Positions 31,716 through 36,307 of a DNA stretch of 36,307 bases are shown piece by piece; the first letter of the stretch is position 1; each line of letters starts with the position of its first letter. Origin of the DNA: Clostridia bacterium (GTDB taxonomy: Bacteria > Bacillota > Clostridia > Oscillospirales > CAG-272); assembly GCA_017455185.1 (NCBI GenBank), contig JAFTBN010000046.1, positions 1 to 36,307 of the forward strand. Direction: 5' to 3'. The notes under the pieces are model-generated. The model searched no databases, was not told where the DNA came from, and saw nothing but the letters and a program-made list of their open reading frames with translations. A program made the position numbers and the translations under genes.

Positions 31716-31744
31716 ATTATAAACCAAAAAGTGGCGTTTGTCAA
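31716..31744 (-). promoter_or_regulatory. Promoter of the riboswitch-diguanylate cyclase unit
   Basis: Minus strand TTGACA (31744-31739), 17-base spacer, TATAAT (31721-31716): both boxes perfect. Confidence 0.85.
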
Positions 31745-31793
31745 TAGAAATTTCAGGACCAAGTGATTTTCAATAAGATTGAAATGGATTTTT

Positions 31794-33833
31794 TTATCGT
31801 TTCTGTCCCTTTTTCTTCAAAAGAAGGAGTCCAAGCCCCGAAAGAGCAAGCGGCAAAAGAAGTCCGCAAGATCTGAGAAGGGAGGAGCAGCCGCTCTTGC
31901 CGATCTTGGGTTCATCGGAGACCGGCGCGGTTTCGTCCGTCGGTGGCGGGGTTTCGGATTCGGGAAGAGGGGATACGGATTCCGGTTCGGACTCTTCTTC
32001 AGTCTCCCTGTCGGGTTCCTCCACCGGCGTTTCCCTTTGGATCTCCTTGCGGATCGTCAGCGAATCAATCAGGTCATCCGGATGGAGGTTGTCATAAATC
32101 TCCAGAGTCAGCTCGCCGTCTTCAGCCCGGAGCAGTCCGTAGGTGAAAACCGCTTTTCCGTTATCCGAGCAGGTGAACTCCATAAAGGAGAAGGGCCAGT
32201 TGGGATTGGAAGAGGTGTTGCCGAACTGCCACATGCGGGAAGACGTGCCCATATTGACGTAGACCGTCCCCTGCGGATTGAGGTAGGCCCCTTCGTCGGA
32301 CCGTTCCACATCCACGATCTCCCCGTCGCGGATGAAGCGGGACCGTCCGTAAATGTGGGAATGCCCGGTCAGGCAAAGGTCGGGTTTGTAGCGGTCGAAC
32401 AGGGTGATGAAGGACTTGTAAAAGGTGTTGCAGTAATCCAGTGCGTCGCCTGAGTCCGAGGTATATCCTTTCAGATAGTTTCCGTAAATGGCTTCATGGA
32501 AACAAACCACCATCCAGTCGTAATCCGGATAATCCTCAAGGGCCTGCTCGAAGGTCTTGGCGTGGTCTTCTTCCTTGTAGTTGATATCGGTGATGGACAG
32601 CATGATGAAAAGCGTGTTGCCCGACTTGAAGTAGTAATCGCTGATGCCCTGGGAACCGGGGAAGACTTCGTTCGGAACGTTGGTGTAGTGGGGAAGGTTT
32701 TTCGAGGCGGGGGACAGGTCGTGGTTGCCGTTGATCGGAGCCAGGACAACGTCCGTCAGGTCGGATGCTCCGAAAAAACCGTCCAGATAGGCGGTGTTGC
32801 TCGTATCTTGCATCTGGTCGCCCAGGGAGAGAATCAGGTCTGCGTCGCCCCGGTCAAGCAGCTGTCCCAGCGTGATTTCCCAGTTGTCGACGGACACCTG
32901 GAGTTTGTCTGCCCAGGAAGGATGGTCGATGACATGAATATCGCTCAGGACATAAGCGGAAGTGGTCGTGTTGCTCGACGTGGATACGGTAAAAGGTCCT
33001 GCCTGCCTGCCGTCGTATCCGACACAGTAGCGGTAGGATTTTCCGGGTTTCAGTCCTGTAACGGTGACTTTGCAGGAGTAACGGAACAGGAGGTCGGAAC
33101 CGGAAATTCCAATGGGATTTGCGTAATCATACGTTCCTTCAAAACGGGTTTTGGAGGATTCGAAATCCTGAGCGGACGGTGCGATTTCCACATAGGGGTT
33201 TTCGGGAAGATAGGGGGAAATCCAATTGAAATTGAGTGAGGTTGTATCGCTTCCGGGCTGCACGGTGATGTCAAAAATGGGAGGGTCGGTAATGACGGTG
33301 TCGGAGGACGGCCCGGAGTTAGCCGAACCGACGGGTATTTTGGTGCCGTCCTCTTTGACGGCCTGGATGTTGCGCAGGGCAACCATGATCTGCGGGTCGG
33401 TGGAAGTCGTATTGAATATACGGACGCGCTGGAATGTCTGAGGGTTGAATGCACCGGTCGAACCATCCCCGGGATCTACCGCGGCAGAGGGGCTTCCGTC
33501 CGACAGCTTCAGGGTGACGGTGTTCCAGCCGTCTTTGAGAGAAGGCCATTTGCTGACGCCCGTGTATTGCAGTTCCTGCCAGTCATTGCGCCAGTGGGAA
33601 CCGAATTCTATGGCCGAAATGCGGAAATTGGAGGCTTTGTCGATGAAAAAATCAAACTGAATCGCTGTGGCTCCCGTGATGTCAGTCGGCTCGAAATGAA
33701 TCAGCCAGACGGACGGGAGGGATTTGACGATGACTTTCCCTTGTTCATAGTCGTATTCTTCGGCGGAAGCGGAGAAAATCAGACTTGTCATGACAAGGCA
33801 AAACAGAAGAATGAAAGCGAATATCTTTTTCAT
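31794..33833 (-). CDS. Secreted, C-terminally anchored metallophosphoesterase (purple-acid-phosphatase-like)
   Basis: 679 residues; AGGAGG lies before ATG 33833. Cleavable signal peptide to about residue 24 (SLIFSASA-E). Residues 25-175 form a beta-sandwich like a carbohydrate-binding module; about 180-285 is a fibronectin-III-like domain as in purple acid phosphatases. The calcineurin-type phosphoesterase domain has all metal motifs: Asp298-x-His300 (DIHV), Gly-Asp339 (SLGDQMQD), GNHD (369-372), a His in CFHEAIYG, and GHSH (His491, His493). A Pro/Glu/Ser/Thr-rich spacer (about 595-650) leads to a C-terminal TM segment LLLPLALSGLGLLLLKKKG; no LPxTG. It should hydrolyse phosphate esters outside the cell. 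It has its own promoter; no clear terminator follows. Confidence 0.9.
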   Translation of the reverse strand: MKKIFAFILLFCLVMTSLIFSASAEEYDYEQGKVIVKSLPSVWLIHFEPTDITGATAIQFDFFIDKASNFRISAIEFGSHWRNDWQELQYTGVSKWPSLKDGWNTVTLKLSDGSPSAAVDPGDGSTGAFNPQTFQRVRIFNTTSTDPQIMVALRNIQAVKEDGTKIPVGSANSGPSSDTVITDPPIFDITVQPGSDTTSLNFNWISPYLPENPYVEIAPSAQDFESSKTRFEGTYDYANPIGISGSDLLFRYSCKVTVTGLKPGKSYRYCVGYDGRQAGPFTVSTSSNTTTSAYVLSDIHVIDHPSWADKLQVSVDNWEITLGQLLDRGDADLILSLGDQMQDTSNTAYLDGFFGASDLTDVVLAPINGNHDLSPASKNLPHYTNVPNEVFPGSQGISDYYFKSGNTLFIMLSITDINYKEEDHAKTFEQALEDYPDYDWMVVCFHEAIYGNYLKGYTSDSGDALDYCNTFYKSFITLFDRYKPDLCLTGHSHIYGRSRFIRDGEIVDVERSDEGAYLNPQGTVYVNMGTSSRMWQFGNTSSNPNWPFSFMEFTCSDNGKAVFTYGLLRAEDGELTLEIYDNLHPDDLIDSLTIRKEIQRETPVEEPDRETEEESEPESVSPLPESETPPPTDETAPVSDEPKIGKSGCSSLLRSCGLLLPLALSGLGLLLLKKKGQKR

Positions 33834-33914
33834 GCGGGTTCCTCCTCAAATCATAGGATTGACAAAGCAGTTTGCTTGACAATGAGTGGGCCGGATTATC
33901 ATTCGGCTGTTTTC

Positions 33915-33943
33915 ATTATAGCGTGAATCTGGCGCGCTTTCAA
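33915..33943 (-). promoter_or_regulatory. Promoter of the metallophosphoesterase gene
   Basis: Minus strand TTGAAA (33943-33938), 17-base spacer, TATAAT (33920-33915). Leader of about 75 bases. Confidence 0.75.
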
Positions 33944-34004
33944 GAAAAACGCAATATTTCTTTTAATGCAGCATGGCTGAATGAGCCATAGCTTCGGGGA
34001 AGGA

Positions 34005-34514
34005 TTATTGCTTTTTTCGGGTCAGCACAATTCCGACGAAAGAGCCTGCCAGGGCAAACGGGGCAATCCGAAAGAAAAACCAGACAAACCCGTGGAGGAA
34101 GGTGCCTGCTATGGCGGACTCTGTGTTGTCCCAGTTCCAATTTGAAAAAGCGGCATCCGCAAGCGCGGACAGGAAAAAGAGGAGCACGATGGCCGAGGAA
34201 AGGAGGATAAAGAACCAGTGGAGTGCTTTCCTTGCGGTTTTTTGCCGTTGCGCCAGCTGCCGGTTGATGACTTCCAGCTTTTCGGAAATTGCCTTCCATT
34301 CGTTCGGTTCGGGCTCAGCGATGGTTTCTCCCAAAAGGGTACTGACCGGGACCTCGAGCACTTCCGACAGGGCAATCAGTAGGTCCGCATCCGGAACGGA
34401 TAGCCCCTGTTCCCACTTTGAAACCGTTTGGCGGACCACATTGAGTTCGACGGCAAGTTCTTCCTGCGAAAGGCCTTTCGCTTTTCTGAGTTTTCTGATG
34501 TTTTCATGAAGCAT
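34005..34514 (-). CDS. XRE-family regulator with C-terminal membrane domain
   Basis: 169 residues from ATG 34514 (AAAGGA upstream). Residues 1-58 are a Cro/C1-type helix-turn-helix: ENIRKLRKAKGLSQEELAVE, then LNVVRQTVSKWEQGLSVPDA, with a full recognition helix. A linker with a short coiled coil (about 70-90) leads to two hydrophobic segments, about 100-120 (HWFFILLSSAIVLLFFLSAL) and about 140-165 (GFVWFFFRIAPFALAGSFVG), so the protein is a membrane-bound transcription factor. This architecture is frequent in Clostridia and is usually tied to surface or stress genes. Its own promoter is at 34551. It lies 83 bases downstream of the acetyltransferase gene on the same strand and may also be read from there. 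Confidence 0.88.
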   Translation of the reverse strand: MLHENIRKLRKAKGLSQEELAVELNVVRQTVSKWEQGLSVPDADLLIALSEVLEVPVSTLLGETIAEPEPNEWKAISEKLEVINRQLAQRQKTARKALHWFFILLSSAIVLLFFLSALADAAFSNWNWDNTESAIAGTFLHGFVWFFFRIAPFALAGSFVGIVLTRKKQ

Positions 34515-34550
34515 GGTGAAAATATCCTTTCTTTTTTTGCTTGTGCCGTC

Positions 34551-34579
34551 AGTATAGGGATCAGTGTCCGTTGCCGCAA
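34551..34579 (-). promoter_or_regulatory. Promoter of the XRE-membrane regulator gene
   Basis: Minus strand TTGCGG (34579-34574), 17-base spacer, TATACT (34556-34551). Confidence 0.5.
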
Positions 34580-34597
34580 GCAACGCAAATTAACATG

Positions 34598-35215
34598 TCA
34601 GAGTTTTTCCGCCTCCGGGTCGATTTTTTCATCCCGGAAGAAGAACAATCGGTCCCGTTCGCCGATTTCCCGGATGACGCGGCAGGGATTGCCTACGGCA
34701 ACGACTCCGTCCGGAATGTCCCGGGTGACGATGCTTCCCGCTCCGATGACGGTGTTCTTTCCAATCTTTATGCCGGGGACGATGACGGCGCCGGCTCCGA
34801 TCCAGGTGTTGTCTCCGATCGATACATCTTTGTTGTATTGCAAGCCGCGGGAGCGAAGCTCCGGGTCAATCGGATGGTTTGCGGTTGCAATCGTTACATT
34901 TGGCCCGAAGAGCACATGACTGCCAACGTAGATATGACCGTCATCCACCAGCGTCAGATTGAAGTTTGCGTAAACGTCGGACCCGAAATGGACGTGCCGG
35001 CCGCCCCAGTTCGCGTGAAACGGCAGTTCGATGTAACAGTTTTCCCCGCATTCCGCAAAGACTTCTCGCATGTAGCGTTGTTTTCCTTCCATGTCCGACG
35101 GCTTCAGTTGGTTGAACTGCCAAAGCTTATCCAAAAAAGGCAGTTGCGCATTTTGGATTTCTTCGTCTGCCGGGTCGTAAATCAGTCCTTTGACCATTCG
35201 TTCGTAGTTTGTCAT
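34598..35215 (-). CDS. Sugar O-acetyltransferase (maltose/galactoside acetyltransferase type)
   Basis: 205 residues; AAGGAG lies ten bases before the ATG. The N-terminal Mac domain (MTNYERMVKGLIYDPADEEI) is followed by a left-handed beta-helix made of hexapeptide repeats (HVHFGSDVYANFNLTLVDDG, IYVGSHVLFGPNVTIATANH, VSIGDNTWIGAGAVIVPGIK, IGKNTVIGAGSIVTRDIPDG). The catalytic His lies in TATANHPID. These trimeric enzymes acetylate the 6-OH of maltose, galactosides or similar sugars from acetyl-CoA, probably for detoxification; cytoplasmic. The precise sugar is not shown. It sits 45 bases downstream of the tRNA-Gln terminator with no separate promoter seen. Confidence 0.93.
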   Translation of the reverse strand: MTNYERMVKGLIYDPADEEIQNAQLPFLDKLWQFNQLKPSDMEGKQRYMREVFAECGENCYIELPFHANWGGRHVHFGSDVYANFNLTLVDDGHIYVGSHVLFGPNVTIATANHPIDPELRSRGLQYNKDVSIGDNTWIGAGAVIVPGIKIGKNTVIGAGSIVTRDIPDGVVAVGNPCRVIREIGERDRLFFFRDEKIDPEAEKL

Positions 35216-35259
35216 ATCACGTTGTCTCCTTGCGCTGAGCGTGGATTGCTTTCAGATGC

Positions 35260-35294
35260 AAAAAACCTCTCTTGCACGCGGGCAAAAGAGGTTT
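35260..35294 (-). terminator. Terminator of tRNA-Gln
   Basis: ACCTCT-c-TTGC pairs with GCAA-a-AGAGGT (one mismatch), followed on the minus strand by TTTTTTGC. It starts three bases after the tRNA CCA end. Confidence 0.85.
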
Positions 35295-35297
35295 GTG

Positions 35298-35372
35298 TGG
35301 CTGGGGTGGCCAGATTTGAACTGACGCATACAGGAGTCAAAGTCCCGTGCCTTACCACTTGGCTACACCCCA
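35298..35372 (-). tRNA. tRNA-Gln (UUG)
   Basis: Minus-strand cloverleaf: acceptor TGGGGTG with CACCCCA, D-arm TAGCCAAGTGGTAAGGC, anticodon stem CGGGA/TCCTG around CTTTGAC (anticodon TTG), T-loop GTTCAAATC, discriminator G, encoded CCA. Confidence 0.95.
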
Positions 35373-35382
35373 AAGCGCGGTT

Positions 35383-35411
35383 ATTGTATCACAAAAGCCT
35401 GGACCTGTCAA
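35383..35411 (-). promoter_or_regulatory. Promoter of tRNA-Gln
   Basis: Minus strand TTGACA (35411-35406), 17-base spacer, TACAAT (35388-35383), about ten bases from the tRNA. Confidence 0.8.
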
Positions 35412-35441
35412 GGAAAAAATTGTCCTGTTTTATGAGGCGGG

Positions 35442-35463
35442 CGCCAAAGATGCGCCAAAGATG
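35442..35463. repeat. Two perfect 11-bp tandem units
   Basis: CGCCAAAGATG occurs twice in a row at 35442-35452 and 35453-35463, followed by a degenerate third unit (CGGCAAAAG). No gene is recognised in 35412-35570. Confidence 0.5.
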
Positions 35464-35591
35464 CGGCAAAAGAAAGACAAGATGCAGGTAGGTGTAAAAT
35501 TACTGTATGTAAAAGGAAAAAAAGGCACAGACCTCTCCAATGTGGTATACTGTAGATATCCAAAACCAAAAATACCAGGAGGGCCTATGCC

Positions 35592-35852
35592 ATGAATATT
35601 GTAGCACAGATTTTTGCAAATGCAAGTGGACAAGCAGACAATTATGTAGAAGAGTTCTTCAAGACCAGCAATTTGGAATCGTTATGCCAAAACATACTTG
35701 GAGTTTTGCTTTCGGCGGGGAAAGAAACAGCAACGGCTACTTCAAGAGAATACCAACAATACTTTATTAGTATTACTCAGGGTTTATTTTCCCTTCCATC
35801 CCAGATAGTTTCTATACACCGTGAAGTGCTTATACCCAGCACCTGCTTGTGA
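35592..35852 (+). pseudogene. N-terminal fragment of a possible ISLre2/UPF0236-type transposase
   Basis: A perfect AGGAGGG lies eight bases before ATG 35592, with an extended -10 (TGGTATACT) near 35546, so a genuine gene start is present. The first 50 or so residues (MNIVAQIFANASGQADNYVE, EFFKTSNLESLCQNILGVLL, SAGKETATA) resemble the N-terminus of UPF0236/ISLre2 transposases, in which ..AGKE.A.AVLEELD normally follows. After residue 49 the sequence breaks (TSREYQQYF) and the catalytic domain is missing. The open frame then runs into the antisense of the next gene, so only about 35592-35738 is likely original. The family call is from memory of the pattern and is not firm. Confidence 0.45.
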
Positions 35853-36307
35853 ACTTAACATCCCGGCCAAAATACCTTCCCACGTCGCTGTAGGATCGTC
35901 CACAAGAACATAGTTATCATAGCTTGAGTACAGGGCGGTAGAAGAAGGAGCATCTCCAGTAAAATGAAGGAGATATTTGAATGATTCCTGATAGTCCACC
36001 GCTTCCGCAGTACTTTCGCGCACCTTCACGGAGTATTCCGTTCCATCGTATTCTACCAGATCGAAGAACAGCTTTGGATATTTATCTTTTTCTTCTTCGT
36101 ATAATTCTGCGCTCATACGCTCTTTATCAAGAACGTAGTAATGGGCGCAAAGGACTGATGCCGGGGTCCCGTTACTGACGGTCTGGAAGAATGTATCCCA
36201 AGTCTCATTTCCAGAAGTGCATCCCTGCAGTTCAAAAACAGGTATATTTGATTTTCTGGCCAACTCCAGCGCATCATCAGCAGAGCATACAGTTTGGAAA
36301 AGGGCCT
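35784..36307 (-). CDS. Unknown protein, 5' end cut by the right window edge
   Basis: The frame is open to the right edge (..ALFQTVCSADDALELARKSNI before the TTG at 36263), so the true start lies outside. About 174 residues are visible, mixed alpha/beta, acidic, without a membrane segment: NIPVFELQGCTSGNETWDTF, then LCAHYYVLDKERMSAELYEE, LFFDLVEYDGTEYSVKVRES and a C-terminal YKHFTVYRNYLGWKGK. No family is recognised. Its last codons lie antisense to the transposase-like fragment, so an insertion may have landed near its 3' end. The gene itself shows no frameshift in the visible part. Confidence 0.7.
   Translation of the reverse strand, partial: ALFQTVCSADDALELARKSNIPVFELQGCTSGNETWDTFFQTVSNGTPASVLCAHYYVLDKERMSAELYEEEKDKYPKLFFDLVEYDGTEYSVKVRESTAEAVDYQESFKYLLHFTGDAPSSTALYSSYDNYVLVDDPTATWEGILAGMLSSQAGAGYKHFTVYRNYLGWKGK

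Noticed and set aside
31750..31790. Hairpin TTTCAAT-CTT-ATTGAAA as terminator of the metallophosphoesterase gene
   Set aside because: Short stem and no T-run on the minus strand.
34541..35491. 316-residue plus-strand frame
   Set aside because: Antisense to the O-acetyltransferase and tRNA-Gln genes, whose motifs are clear.
35347..35595. 82-residue plus-strand frame
   Set aside because: Begins inside the tRNA-Gln gene and covers its promoter; no ribosome-binding site.

Overview
This window most likely comes from an uncultured member of the Bacillota, class Clostridia, probably a gut lineage. That is inferred from strong AGGAGG ribosome-binding sites, TTGACA/TATAAT promoters, a DnaD-DnaI primosome pair, a CIRCE-controlled small heat-shock gene, lipoproteins with Glu/Thr/Ser-rich linkers, BspA-type leucine-rich repeats and InlB-type repeats. 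Genus cannot be told from the sequence alone.

Layout. 1-3.2 kb is an accessory junk-like zone: the 3' end of an acetyltransferase, iterated 12-bp repeats at a promoter, a gutted group II intron (its maturase C-terminus, domain V and domain VI are readable), a DUF4143 ATPase gene whose promoter lies in a perfect 33-bp tandem repeat, and a tRNA-Pro. 3.2-5.3 kb holds a small membrane protein and a phosphatase-superfamily/LamG lipoprotein. 5.4-8.7 kb is an operon of MTA/SAH nucleosidase, a membrane diguanylate cyclase with an intact I-site, and D-lactate dehydrogenase. 8.8-12.4 kb is a translationally coupled signalling operon: a 7TM protein with a degenerate kinase region, a NarL-type histidine kinase and a NarL/LuxR-type response regulator. 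12.5-18.2 kb has a stand-alone receiver-like protein followed by a 1720-residue secreted, C-terminally anchored protein with eight CxxC motifs. 18.4-19.7 kb has Hsp20 under a CIRCE operator, a recombinase remnant and tRNA-Arg. 19.9-25.4 kb has a membrane protein of unknown function, an SGNH-type lipoprotein and a BspA-type LRR lipoprotein. 25.4-29.9 kb is a compact housekeeping operon (dCMP deaminase, low-molecular-weight phosphatase, RimI, TsaD, DnaD-like protein, DnaI-like loader). 30.0-35.4 kb is all on the minus strand: a diguanylate cyclase behind a c-di-GMP-I riboswitch and terminator, an anchored metallophosphoesterase, an XRE-type membrane regulator, a sugar O-acetyltransferase and tRNA-Gln. 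The right end holds a transposase-like fragment and a gene cut by the edge.

Themes. (1) Cyclic-di-GMP: two diguanylate cyclases with complementary control, one with a protein I-site and the other without an I-site but with a c-di-GMP-sensing leader RNA, an apparent autoregulatory loop. (2) Cell surface: five large exported proteins, at least two of which appear to have lost a key catalytic residue. (3) Signalling with degenerate parts: a pseudokinase-like sensor, an ordinary kinase and regulator, and a receiver-like protein without the phospho-acceptor Asp, lying next to the giant Cys-rich surface protein. These are the best candidates for an undescribed system, but the functional link between them is inference from gene order.

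Limits: all family names come from reading motifs by eye; no database search or folding was run. Promoters are consensus matches only.
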